A stretch of DNA of 64,000 nt from an uncultured Geobacter sp. (GTDB lineage: Bacteria; Desulfobacterota; Desulfuromonadia; Geobacterales; CAIOGM01): NCBI GenBank assembly GCA_903857795.1, contig CAIOGM010000123.1:1-64000 (forward strand), written 5' to 3'. A program made the position numbers and the translations under genes. The notes under the pieces are model-generated. The model was not told where the DNA came from. It saw nothing but the letters and a program-made list of their open reading frames with translations, and made no database searches. Each line of letters opens with the position of its first letter. Position 1 is the stretch's first letter. Below are positions 1 to 8,570 of this stretch, piece after piece.

Positions 1-225
1 TGCCGCAGGGAATCCAAGCCGATAGCAACCGCTGCTCTCCTCTTTTTCAACGAGTCCCCGCTCTTCGAGGGTCACCAGCAACCGGAAGACCTTGTTGCGC
101 GACAACCCCATGGTCTCGGCGATGTAGGGGAGAGTCGGCGCAAGATGCTCCTCGGTCAGCAACTGGAGGAGTGCCACCGCACTTTCAACCGCCTGAACCG
201 AGTAGGGGGATTTCTCACGTTGCAT
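1..225 (-). CDS. IclR-type HTH transcriptional regulator, N-terminal part (runs off window start)
   Basis: Reverse translation from ATG at 225: MQREKSPYSVQAVESAVALLQLLTEEHLAPTLPYIAETMGLSRNKVFRLLVTLEERGLVEKEE, a winged-HTH typical of the IclR family. Confidence 0.75.
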   Translation of the reverse strand, partial: MQREKSPYSVQAVESAVALLQLLTEEHLAPTLPYIAETMGLSRNKVFRLLVTLEERGLVEKEESSGCYRLGFPAA

Positions 226-618
226 TGCGCTGTCCGATGACTGTTGGGGCAAACCGCCGTTTATAAAATGCCATCCAGAGTTTTCTGAATTTCTAGCACG
301 ATGTTTTAATAGAGTCAAGAATAATTTTTGGTGTTTTTTTATGTATACGGATTTTTTCCATAAAAACGGGCTGATACATCGTATATAAGCAACATGAAAA
401 AACTGGTTTTTTGGTTTTTTTGAAAATTAGAACAAAAGTTTACAGTTTGCCGCGAGTACCGCAGCGGCCCCCTCCCCTGACAGAATGGGGCGGGGCTGTT
501 CTCCGTAAACCTGGAGGCAGGTGGAGTCGTTTTCGCACTTTACATCATTCCTGCTGCCATGATATTGTTTGTCCGTTTACCGGTTCACCTACTTTCATCT
601 GCTAAGGGGAGTTGCATC

Positions 619-1362
619 ATGTCGGGTCATAATAAATGGAGCACCATCAAACACAAGAAAGGGGCCGCTGACGCCAAACGGGGGAAAGTTTTCACCAAGA
701 TTATCAAGGAGATCTCGGTGGCGGCCAAACTCGGCGGAGGAGACCCCAGTGGAAACCCACGGTTGCGCACCGCCATTGACAAGGCCAAGGCCGAGAACAT
801 GCCCAAGGACAACGTCGATCGCGCCATCAAGAAGGGAACCGGCGGGATGGAGGGGGTCACCTACGAGGAGATCATCTACGAAGGGTACGGCCCCGGCGGG
901 GTGGCGGTGCTGGTTGACGTGCTGACCGATAACCGTAACCGCAGCGTCTCCGATGTCCGGAGTATTTTCACCAAGTGTAACGGCAATATGGGTGAAGCGG
1001 GCTGCGTAGCCTGGCTGTTCGACAAGAAAGGGCTCATCGTCTTCCCGAAATCAGTCGGTTTTGACCGTCTCTTCGAGGCGGCTCTCGAGGTAGGAGCCGA
1101 TGATGTCGTCGATGAAGATGAACAGATCGAGGTGCTGACCGCCCCCTCGGCGTTCATGGAAGTGCGTGATGCGTTGGAGAAAGCCGGTTTTAAATATGAA
1201 TCCGCTGAGTCGACCATGATCCCCCAGACTATGGTCAAACTGGAGGGGAAGAACGCCGAGAATATGCTCAAACTCATGGACCGTCTGGAAGACAACGACG
1301 ACGTCCAGAACGTCTATGCGAATTTCGATATCTCCGAGGAAGAGATGGAAAAATTAATGTAG
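619..1362 (+). CDS. yebC: YebC/PmpR family DNA-binding regulatory protein
   Basis: [32 protein letters not shown] signature; start trimmed from ORF 559 to ATG 619, preceded by AAGGGGAG. Confidence 0.95.
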   Translation: MSGHNKWSTIKHKKGAADAKRGKVFTKIIKEISVAAKLGGGDPSGNPRLRTAIDKAKAENMPKDNVDRAIKKGTGGMEGVTYEEIIYEGYGPGGVAVLVDVLTDNRNRSVSDVRSIFTKCNGNMGEAGCVAWLFDKKGLIVFPKSVGFDRLFEAALEVGADDVVDEDEQIEVLTAPSAFMEVRDALEKAGFKYESAESTMIPQTMVKLEGKNAENMLKLMDRLEDNDDVQNVYANFDISEEEMEKLM

Positions 1363-1494
1363 CCTTTATCTCCGCAGTTGAAGGGTTAACGACATAAGGC
1401 TGAAGGATCTGTGGCAGAGGATACGCGAGTTCCTTCGTTCCACGGCCCTTCGGCCTTTTCCATTTCATTTTTACTCATATATCCGGAAGCACAC

Positions 1495-1989
1495 ATGATT
1501 ATTCTCGGCATCGACCCCGGCTCGCGCATCACCGGTTACGGCCTCATCCGCAAGGAGGGGAACCGGCTCATCCACCTGGACAACGGCGGGATCTGGACTG
1601 ACGCCTCAGCCGATTTTCCCGGTCGGCTTGCCCACATTTTCCGCGGCATCACCGAGATCATCGACCGCTACTCGCCAGACGCTGTGGCTGTCGAGAACAT
1701 CTTCTTTTCCAACAATGTCCAGAGCGCTCTGAAGCTGGGGCAGGCCCGGGGAGCCGCCGTGGTCGCCTGTGTCGTGCGGAACTGCCTGATCTCCGAATAT
1801 TCGGCGCTACAGGTTAAGCAGGCCGTGGTCGGCCACGGAAAGGCCGCCAAGGAACAGGTCCAGCATATGGTGAAAGTTCTGCTGAATCTCGCCGAACCGG
1901 CCCAGGCCGACGCCTCCGATGCCTTGGCGGTGGCGATCTGCCACGCCAATTCCGTTAATCTGGCCACGAGGCTTAAAGGCGGGTTCTAG
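1495..1989 (+). CDS. ruvC: Crossover junction endodeoxyribonuclease RuvC
   Basis: [18 protein letters not shown] motif; follows yebC and precedes ruvA. Confidence 0.95.
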   Translation: MIILGIDPGSRITGYGLIRKEGNRLIHLDNGGIWTDASADFPGRLAHIFRGITEIIDRYSPDAVAVENIFFSNNVQSALKLGQARGAAVVACVVRNCLISEYSALQVKQAVVGHGKAAKEQVQHMVKVLLNLAEPAQADASDALAVAICHANSVNLATRLKGGF

Positions 1990-2051
1990 GTTCCGGGTTC
2001 CGGGTTCAAAGTTCCGGGTTCAAAGTTCTATGTTCAATGTTCGAGGGTCAG
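1982..2051 (+). repeat. Degenerate heptamer repeat array, consensus NGTTCNN, 10 units
   Basis: In phase: GGTTCTA GGTTCCG GGTTCCG GGTTCAA AGTTCCG GGTTCAA AGTTCTA TGTTCAA TGTTCGA GGGTCAG; first unit overlaps the ruvC stop codon. Confidence 0.9.
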
Positions 2052-2097
2052 AGGTTTTGAGCTTTGAGTTGTAGCGGGGTTACCAAGGGGGGAAAAC

Positions 2098-2700
2098 ATG
2101 ATCGCACTGCTTACCGGCAACATCGCTCACAAGTCGCCGGACTTTATCATCCTTGAGGTGAACGGTGTCGGCTACCGGGTCCATATTCCTTTTTCAACCT
2201 ATTATGATCTCCCCGAAGAGGGAGGGAGTTGCACCCTCCAGATCCACACCAACGTAAAAGAAGACGCCATTCACCTCTACGGCTTCCGAACGCCGGCGGA
2301 GAAAACCTTCTTTCAGCTCCTTATCGGGGTCTCGGGGATCGGCCCCAAGCTGGCCAACGGTATCCTCTCCAACAGCCCGGTCGAAGAGCTCCGCCGGGCG
2401 CTCATGAGTGGCGACCTGGTGCGCCTGGCAGCGGTACCGGGTATCGGCAAGAAGAGCGCAGAGCGATTAGTTCTGGAACTGCGAGACAAGGTTCTCAAGC
2501 TCGATCCCGGAGGTGTCGCCACTGGGACCGACGCCACAACGCTCCCCTCCCCGGGCATCACCGATGATGTGGCCTCGGCCCTCATAAACCTCGGCTACAA
2601 GGAGATCACCGTCAAAAAAGCGCTTGCCGAGCTCACTACGACCCCCGAAGACACCGTTGAGTCCTTTCTCAAACAGGCGCTCAAACTGCTCATGAAATAA
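2098..2700 (+). CDS. ruvA: Holliday junction branch migration protein RuvA
   Basis: MIALLTGNIAHKSPDFIILEVNGVGYRVHIP...GIGPKLANGILS...VPGIGKKSAERLVLELRDK (HhH motifs). Confidence 0.95.
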   Translation: MIALLTGNIAHKSPDFIILEVNGVGYRVHIPFSTYYDLPEEGGSCTLQIHTNVKEDAIHLYGFRTPAEKTFFQLLIGVSGIGPKLANGILSNSPVEELRRALMSGDLVRLAAVPGIGKKSAERLVLELRDKVLKLDPGGVATGTDATTLPSPGITDDVASALINLGYKEITVKKALAELTTTPEDTVESFLKQALKLLMK

Positions 2701-2709
2701 TTTTACGCT

Positions 2710-3405
2710 TCAAACATCGTACGCTTGGCCGTCACGCATCTCGATCCGTCTTCCCCCAAGCCGGGCTAGTTCAGGATTATGTGACACCATGACAATGGTA
2801 AGAGCTCTGTTACGGTTAAGGTCCTGAAGGATTTCCCCGATCTCCACCGACCGCTTGGTATCCAGATTTCCTGTCGGCTCATCCGCGAGGAGCACTTCCG
2901 GGGAGTTTACCAATGCTCGCGCTATGGCGACCCGCTGCATCTCCCCGCCCGATATCTGCCCCGGCAGGTGGTCCAGACGATGCTCCATGCCAAGCATCTT
3001 CAGTAACTTCTCAACTTCGGCCTCTGCACCTGGCTTACGGTAGAAGGCAAGAGGCAAGGCCACATTCTCCCGCACGGTGAGGGTATGAATCAGGTAGAAA
3101 TTCTGAAAGATATACCCGAAGAGCTCCCTCCTGACCTTGGTTAGCTTTCGCTCGCTGAGAACTTTTCCTCCACCGAAGATGTTCCTGCCGGCAAGGTCCA
3201 ATTCCCCGGTGGTGGGATTGTCAAGGCAGCCGAGAAGGTTCACCAGGGTGGTCTTGCCGGAACCAGACGGCCCCATGAAAGAGACGAACTCTCCCCGGCG
3301 AATGGAGAGCGAGACATTATTCACGGCACGGATAGACTCGCTACCTCTCGTGAACACCCGGGACAGTTCTCGCGCCTCCAGCACCATTTCGGATCCGGTC
3401 ATCAT
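2710..3405 (-). CDS. ABC transporter ATP-binding protein (LolD/MacB-like)
   Basis: Walker A GPSGSGKTT, signature ISGGEMQRVAIARAL, Walker B VLLADEPTGNLD; ATGA overlap with upstream permease gene suggests start at 3405. Confidence 0.92.
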   Translation of the reverse strand: MMTGSEMVLEARELSRVFTRGSESIRAVNNVSLSIRRGEFVSFMGPSGSGKTTLVNLLGCLDNPTTGELDLAGRNIFGGGKVLSERKLTKVRRELFGYIFQNFYLIHTLTVRENVALPLAFYRKPGAEAEVEKLLKMLGMEHRLDHLPGQISGGEMQRVAIARALVNSPEVLLADEPTGNLDTKRSVEIGEILQDLNRNRALTIVMVSHNPELARLGGRRIEMRDGQAYDV

Positions 3406-4586
3406 CCCTCCCTCCTGATGGAGTCCAAGGGGCGCACCCGCCCCGCCTTCCATGCCGGGTAGAGACCGCTCAACAATCCTACAGTCACAATGGTTGCCAG
3501 TGTCAGCAGGGCAAGCCTGCCGTCTATGGCCACGAGTCCCCCGCTGGGGGCGTAAGGCAAGATTCTGCGCACCAGGATATCGGTGACGCGGGCGAAGAGC
3601 AGGGCGAAACCAATCCCGGCGATCCCGCCGCCGACGCAGAGGATGAGAGTCTCGGTCCAGACCAGGCGGAATATGTCGCCAGGCATGGCCCCCATGGTCT
3701 TGAGGATGCCGATTTCCTGCACCCGTTCGAGCACCGACATGAGGACGGTATTCACCACACCGACCATGGCGATCAGGACGGCGATAAGCGCAATGGAGAG
3801 CACCATTACCCGCGCTGTGGCAATGAGTTTCATGATCGTCTGCTTGACCTGGCTGAAACTGACCACCTGCACATCCTTGAGTTGATAGAGCTTGTTTTCC
3901 AACCTGGCCATGTCGGCGTCCTTTTTAACAGAGATGCCAATGGTGGTAATCTTGCTGGTCCCCGCAATCCTCTGCAGGGTCTTCAGCGGGACAAAGATCG
4001 TGCCGTCATCCTGGGTGCCGGTCCGCTCCAGGATACCAACGACTTTGAGCCGAACATTCTTCTCCGGCACCAGGGTCAGATCCCCGACCGCACGCTGCTC
4101 AAGTTCGGCAGCTTCGTACCCCATCACGACCTCCGCCGCCGACTCATCGTGAAACCAGCCCCCGGAACGGAAACGGAAGAAGGGTTTCATGGCAGGGTAA
4201 GACGCGGGGTCAACCCCGAAATAGCCGGCAATCCCGCCACTTTCGCCCTTGTTGGGATCGAAGAAGGCTTGCATCAGAATCGGGGTGATCTTGTCGACTT
4301 CCGGTTCCCTGCTGATGTCGTTAACCATCGACTGCTCCATATAACGCAGCCCCTTCCCCCCCTGGAGCATCATCGTCGCCGCCTCGTAAGGACAACCCTT
4401 GGCCATCACCATGAGTTGATATCCCATGTTATCGATGTCTCGATTCAGGGCCTTCTCATATCCGCGATTGAAACCGAAGAGACTCACCAGCACCCACGTG
4501 GAAAGCATGATCCCCACCAGAGTGAGGAGGGTGCGGACTTTCTTGCGCAGCAGATTTTTATAGGCGATCTGAAAAGGAGTTATCAT
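3402..4586 (-). CDS. ABC transporter permease, FtsX/MacB-like
   Basis: N-terminal MITPFQIAYKNLLRKKVRTLLTLVGIMLSTWVLVSLFGF plus periplasmic domain and C-terminal three-TM FtsX block. Confidence 0.9.
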   Translation of the reverse strand: MITPFQIAYKNLLRKKVRTLLTLVGIMLSTWVLVSLFGFNRGYEKALNRDIDNMGYQLMVMAKGCPYEAATMMLQGGKGLRYMEQSMVNDISREPEVDKITPILMQAFFDPNKGESGGIAGYFGVDPASYPAMKPFFRFRSGGWFHDESAAEVVMGYEAAELEQRAVGDLTLVPEKNVRLKVVGILERTGTQDDGTIFVPLKTLQRIAGTSKITTIGISVKKDADMARLENKLYQLKDVQVVSFSQVKQTIMKLIATARVMVLSIALIAVLIAMVGVVNTVLMSVLERVQEIGILKTMGAMPGDIFRLVWTETLILCVGGGIAGIGFALLFARVTDILVRRILPYAPSGGLVAIDGRLALLTLATIVTVGLLSGLYPAWKAGRVRPLDSIRREG

Positions 4587-5221
4587 GGCTTCCCGTGCTC
4601 CCGGCTATATATGAACTCGTCCATAAGGATCAGGTTTTTTTTAAGACCACGCAAAACACCATAGAAATCAGTCTCCATTTCGGGTGCAGGGTTAGTAATT
4701 TCGGCAATTTTACCGGTTCCTCTGCCGGTGACCGGATCATAGGCATCAAAATCCTTGAGTGATAGGCCAACGAACTTCCGCGTAAATTTAGGATCGCGAA
4801 ATTTGCCGGCCGAGGCGCCGGTAATTTTCTGAATGTAGAACGTCTTGATCCGTCCGTTGAGATCCTGAGCCATGAAGAGCTGGATGCCGCCGAACTGCCC
4901 CTTCTGGTTCACGCCATGGATATAGCCGACCTTTTCCTTGCCGCGATAGATTTCATAGAGTGTGTAGGGGACATCAATGGGGGCGTACAGCGGGAGGTAC
5001 GAAGTTCCAAGGCGGTTTTCTATTCTTTTCAGGAGGGGTGCGCCACCTCGTTTCTCGATGGAAACGTAGATGGAGCTGAAGCTGGTTGAATTCGGAAAGA
5101 GTCGGGGCACGTCCCGGTCCGCATCATTCAGATCGCACGCCACCGCCGCCAGCGCCGCCGAAGCCGCGACGAAACAGGTCAGCAGCGCCAGGGAAATTGT
5201 AGTTACCGCTATCAGACGCAT
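4583..5221 (-). CDS. Predicted periplasmic protein of unknown function
   Basis: Signal peptide (MRLIAVTTISLALLTCFVAASAALA); ATGA-type overlap with downstream permease gene. Confidence 0.75.
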   Translation of the reverse strand: MRLIAVTTISLALLTCFVAASAALAAVACDLNDADRDVPRLFPNSTSFSSIYVSIEKRGGAPLLKRIENRLGTSYLPLYAPIDVPYTLYEIYRGKEKVGYIHGVNQKGQFGGIQLFMAQDLNGRIKTFYIQKITGASAGKFRDPKFTRKFVGLSLKDFDAYDPVTGRGTGKIAEITNPAPEMETDFYGVLRGLKKNLILMDEFIYSREHGKP

Positions 5222-5258
5222 GCCGACCTCACTCTGTCTATCTCCATGGCGAGATATC

Positions 5259-6971
5259 TCATTGAATCACCCACCCGCTTTTTTTAACAAGTTCAGGAGT
5301 GGCGCCATGGCCAAGCTGCACGACAAAACAACCCCGAACTGCGTAGCGCAGAGCAGTGCCAAAACTGATGCGCCCATAGAGGGGATACTGTTGATCCGCC
5401 ATCATCCCGGCGACATCAAGAAGGTTGTCGCGATAATAGTTGTCCTTCAGCTCCTGCAGCAAATTGGATAACAGCTGGGTCAGGGCGTTGGTCAGGCTTA
5501 CGGTCTCCTGCAGCTCGTTTTTGAACGGAAGGTCCGCCCGCCTTAAGGTCTGGGAGCGATCATCCTGTACTTTGTTGACGCCCATGCCGGTCCTGACGGC
5601 AGGAAACGAAAAAGCGTAGGGATAGGTCAGATAAGTACTGTCGCGGATAGACTCCGGCAAGGTCCAGAAACTCTCCCCCAGGTAGCGGGCCGAAAAGAAA
5701 ACCAGATCCGGACGACCGTCACGACTGCTCACCGACTCCAGAACGGGGGGTGCTGCGGCATCGTCCCAGATGAGCAGGGCCGCCGGCTGTTCCTTGGCGA
5801 GTAGCCGACGCAGGGACTCCCGGTCCAGCATCTTCCCCGGCGGCAGAAAGACCGTCACCGGAGCCTGCTCGCCGAGTTCTTGCCATGTTTTCAGGAATCC
5901 CTCCGAGAGAGCTCCCCCTTGGGGGGATGAGCGGACGATCTGGACCACCGGGCGCCCCATGAGCTGCGCGGAGTTACTGTTAAGGTAACGGGCGGCGCTC
6001 TCACCCTCCTGGTAATAGCCTTTAGAGAGATACAGGGTGTACCAGTCGGTTTCGGAAATCACCGGGAAGTCGGTAACAGGGAACAGACAGGGGATCTCAA
6101 ACTCCTCGCAAAATTGGTGCACTGGTCGCCATTGGCCGCTGACCATCCCCCCCAGCAGCGCAAAGACCGGCTCCTTGCGGTTATACTCCTCCAGCTGGCG
6201 ACGCCACGTCTCCGGCGGACCTGTCAGAATCCACCTTGAGAGTGAAAGCGTCCTGGATTCCAGGTCACGCCCCAGCATATTCTGCGCCATCTGACGACTG
6301 CGAGGATCACTTGAGGACTTTGTCCGATTGTTCTGCATGGTGAAGATGTTGTCGAAAGCGGCGAACATCGCAGTGCTCTTCTCCGGTGGGACATCTTCGG
6401 AGACAACCGTGGCAAAGCGCAAAGAGGTAGGGCCGACTCCCGGAGATAAGCGTGAGGAGAGCTCTTTTAGATAGGCGACTAAGATCCGTGCGTCACTATC
6501 CGTGAGAGGATACCGGGGCATTCCGTCTTTCAATACCCGGCCGTCGGGAGCATTGCCGGTGCGCAGCGCCTGGATCAGTGACTCTTCGGTGTAAGCCGGA
6601 CGCAGCGGCTTGACTTTATCGGCGCTTAAATCAGCACCCTTGTAGCGCCTGAGGAGCGGGTGAAAGAGCTTCGCCCCGTTGATGGCTGGGGTGTAGACCC
6701 CCTCGTCAAAAGCGCCCAGTCCGCTCCGGAGATGACAGCTGCTGCAGGCAAAGGTCAACCCGGGAACGGCCGCTCCGCCTTTGATGGAGGCTCGCAGCGC
6801 TGCTCCTGACGGCAGAATCCCCTCGCGGTAGATCCGTTCGCCCTGGCGAAGCGTCTCCGGTGAAACAGCAGGAACCGCGGTGGAGGCGGCGCTTACGGGC
6901 GCCGTCCCGATCAGAAGCAGCACACAGAAGCTAACCGCAAGCGTGCGTAACGGAGAGTGACCAATATGCAT
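5259..6971 (-). CDS. Cytochrome c domain fused to a periplasmic ligand-binding (branched-chain amino-acid-receptor-like) domain
   Basis: Signal peptide, heme-binding CSSCH, putative distal Met in DGMPRYPLTDSDARILVAYLKEL, then about 370 aa resembling a type I periplasmic binding fold. Start MHIGHSPLRTLAVSF preferred over ORF start 7019, which overlaps the upstream gene. Confidence 0.75.
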   Translation of the reverse strand: MHIGHSPLRTLAVSFCVLLLIGTAPVSAASTAVPAVSPETLRQGERIYREGILPSGAALRASIKGGAAVPGLTFACSSCHLRSGLGAFDEGVYTPAINGAKLFHPLLRRYKGADLSADKVKPLRPAYTEESLIQALRTGNAPDGRVLKDGMPRYPLTDSDARILVAYLKELSSRLSPGVGPTSLRFATVVSEDVPPEKSTAMFAAFDNIFTMQNNRTKSSSDPRSRQMAQNMLGRDLESRTLSLSRWILTGPPETWRRQLEEYNRKEPVFALLGGMVSGQWRPVHQFCEEFEIPCLFPVTDFPVISETDWYTLYLSKGYYQEGESAARYLNSNSAQLMGRPVVQIVRSSPQGGALSEGFLKTWQELGEQAPVTVFLPPGKMLDRESLRRLLAKEQPAALLIWDDAAAPPVLESVSSRDGRPDLVFFSARYLGESFWTLPESIRDSTYLTYPYAFSFPAVRTGMGVNKVQDDRSQTLRRADLPFKNELQETVSLTNALTQLLSNLLQELKDNYYRDNLLDVAGMMADQQYPLYGRISFGTALRYAVRGCFVVQLGHGATPELVKKSGWVIQ

Positions 6972-6993
6972 AAAGGAAAGCACCTTATATCGG

Positions 6994-7434
6994 CTAAAGA
7001 TCAAATCGGTAGGAACCACGGTAGACCGGTTTCCCGGCCTGCACGAAGGTGAATCTTATCTCCCAATCCCCAGGCATGACCAACTCCACGGGGAGCAGGT
7101 ACACCCCTTTCGCGGAGAGAGCGAAATTCTTGTCACCGGAAGAGTGGGTGCCACGCATGGAGGGCATGTCTGCACTCCCCTTAACAGTAAAAGAGGTGTT
7201 CCGTTTTCCGTCACGGTTGAAGATTTCCACCCTCATGATCGCAGTACCGAGTTTCGGCTGCTTGGCGAAGCCGTAGGTAAAATAGTGGTCGATGTCGATG
7301 GATACTTTCTCCCCCGGCTTGGGAAGCGTCTGATACACCGCCGGACCTCCGAGAAAGGGAGCGGCAAAAACGGCCGAAGGAGCCATGACTCCCAGGCTGA
7401 AGACGATCAGACTCACAACAACGTACTTGATCAT
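6994..7434 (-). CDS. Small secreted protein, beta-rich (YtkA/FixH-like)
   Basis: Signal peptide and ...GVYLLPVELVMPGDWEIRFTFVQAGKPVYRGSYRFDL; resemblance judged by eye only. Confidence 0.6.
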   Translation of the reverse strand: MIKYVVVSLIVFSLGVMAPSAVFAAPFLGGPAVYQTLPKPGEKVSIDIDHYFTYGFAKQPKLGTAIMRVEIFNRDGKRNTSFTVKGSADMPSMRGTHSSGDKNFALSAKGVYLLPVELVMPGDWEIRFTFVQAGKPVYRGSYRFDL

Positions 7435-7454
7435 AGCTATTACTCCGTCTGCGT

Positions 7455-7781
7455 CTATGGGGGGGGTTGCTGCGGTTTTACCGGATTGCCCCTTTTTAGC
7501 TGCTGCCCGACTCTGAATGAGTTTACCAGCTTGCGGATTTCAAGCTCCGGAAGGAGCAGCGGTTTTCCGGAGGACGTATCCTTGATCCCGCTCATCATGG
7601 CGTCGTAATCAATATCCTGACCGAGTCGTTGAAAATCCCTTACGAAAGAGACTCCCAGGCTATAACTCAATTTTTCCTTCTCGCTCTTCGGGAGTGGCGC
7701 GTCTGCGGCGACACTCCCGTTCGAGAGCAGGCAGACAACCAAAATGCATAGAAGAGAGGTAACGTTTGGGAAAGTGATCAT
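7455..7781 (-). CDS. Stand-alone FKBP_N-like domain protein lacking the FKBP PPIase domain
   Basis: Signal peptide followed by KEKLSYSLGVSFVRDFQRLGQDIDYDAMMSGIKDTSSGKPLLLPELEIRKLVNSF, typical of FKBP N-terminal dimerisation domains; ends QPPP. Confidence 0.75.
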   Translation of the reverse strand: MITFPNVTSLLCILVVCLLSNGSVAADAPLPKSEKEKLSYSLGVSFVRDFQRLGQDIDYDAMMSGIKDTSSGKPLLLPELEIRKLVNSFRVGQQLKRGNPVKPQQPPP

Positions 7782-7808
7782 TGTCTCGATGCTCCGTTCT
7801 CATACAAG

Positions 7809-7833
7809 AGAAGCCCGCGTGATGCGGGCTTCT
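7809..7833 (-). terminator. Stem-loop terminator candidate downstream of the PEP-CTERM gene
   Basis: Perfect 10-bp inverted repeat AGAAGCCCGC-GTGAT-GCGGGCTTCT. Confidence 0.7.
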
Positions 7834-7863
7834 GACTCTAAAACAACTCGGTGGCTTCCAGTA

Positions 7864-8481
7864 TCATATTTTTTTGCTGCGCCGCAACACTCCCAGACCG
7901 AGGAGACCGGCGGCGACCAGGATGATCGTCCCCGGTTCCGGTACCGCCTCGTAGGTGATCTCGGTTATGTAGAACTTAGGCGCATCTGCGGAAAATGACA
8001 TAAAAACCTTATCGAAAGCAGGGCCGACATACAGCATGGACGCAGGAACGTCACCCTGTTGTACCTCCACGTCAACATGACCGACCGGCACCCCTAAGAA
8101 GAACATATCGGCAAAGGAGCCGTATGGGTCAGTCGTACTCATACCGGGCATATGGAAATTTATCAGAAGTCTGTAAATTTGCGGAATTGGTGTCGCGGTA
8201 AAATCAATTGAGAGAACATTGTTTGCTTCAACCACAGGAGGACCCGGATCGAGAAAACCGGTATCACCGACGATCCCGCTTGTGTCGACAGTGGCTGTTC
8301 CAAATCCGGCAGTTGTATTATCGTAAGCAAAAGTAACCTGATCTACCGTTGCGGTATGAGGCAATGTGATATCGGTAGTTGCTGTTTTACTGAAATCAAT
8401 AGTGATCGGTAGCGCCGCTGCGGTTAGCGGGATGGCAACAAGTGCGGCGATGAGTGTAACGAGAATCGACGTCAGTTTCAT
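7864..8481 (-). CDS. PEP-CTERM sorting domain protein
   Basis: N-terminal signal peptide; C-terminus VPEPGTIILVAAGLLGLGVLRRSKKI. Confidence 0.92.
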   Translation of the reverse strand: MKLTSILVTLIAALVAIPLTAAALPITIDFSKTATTDITLPHTATVDQVTFAYDNTTAGFGTATVDTSGIVGDTGFLDPGPPVVEANNVLSIDFTATPIPQIYRLLINFHMPGMSTTDPYGSFADMFFLGVPVGHVDVEVQQGDVPASMLYVGPAFDKVFMSFSADAPKFYITEITYEAVPEPGTIILVAAGLLGLGVLRRSKKI

Positions 8482-8533
8482 GATTTAGCTTCCTCCTCAG
8501 GATTTATTTTCAGGTGCTGCACGTGTCAGTTGC

Positions 8534-8559
8534 GGCCGGCAGGAGTGTCCCTGCCGGCC
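8534..8559 (-). terminator. Stem-loop downstream of the multicopper oxidase gene
   Basis: GGCCGGCAGG-AGTGTC-CCTGCCGGCC inverted repeat between the MCO stop codon and the PEP-CTERM gene. Confidence 0.6.
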
Positions 8560-8570
8560 TCGTTGATTTG

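Noticed and set aside
1982-2051. Possible CRISPR array from the short repeats here and at 34841, 43945 and 35564
   Set aside because: Units are 6-8 nt, contiguous, without spacers; no cas genes in the window.
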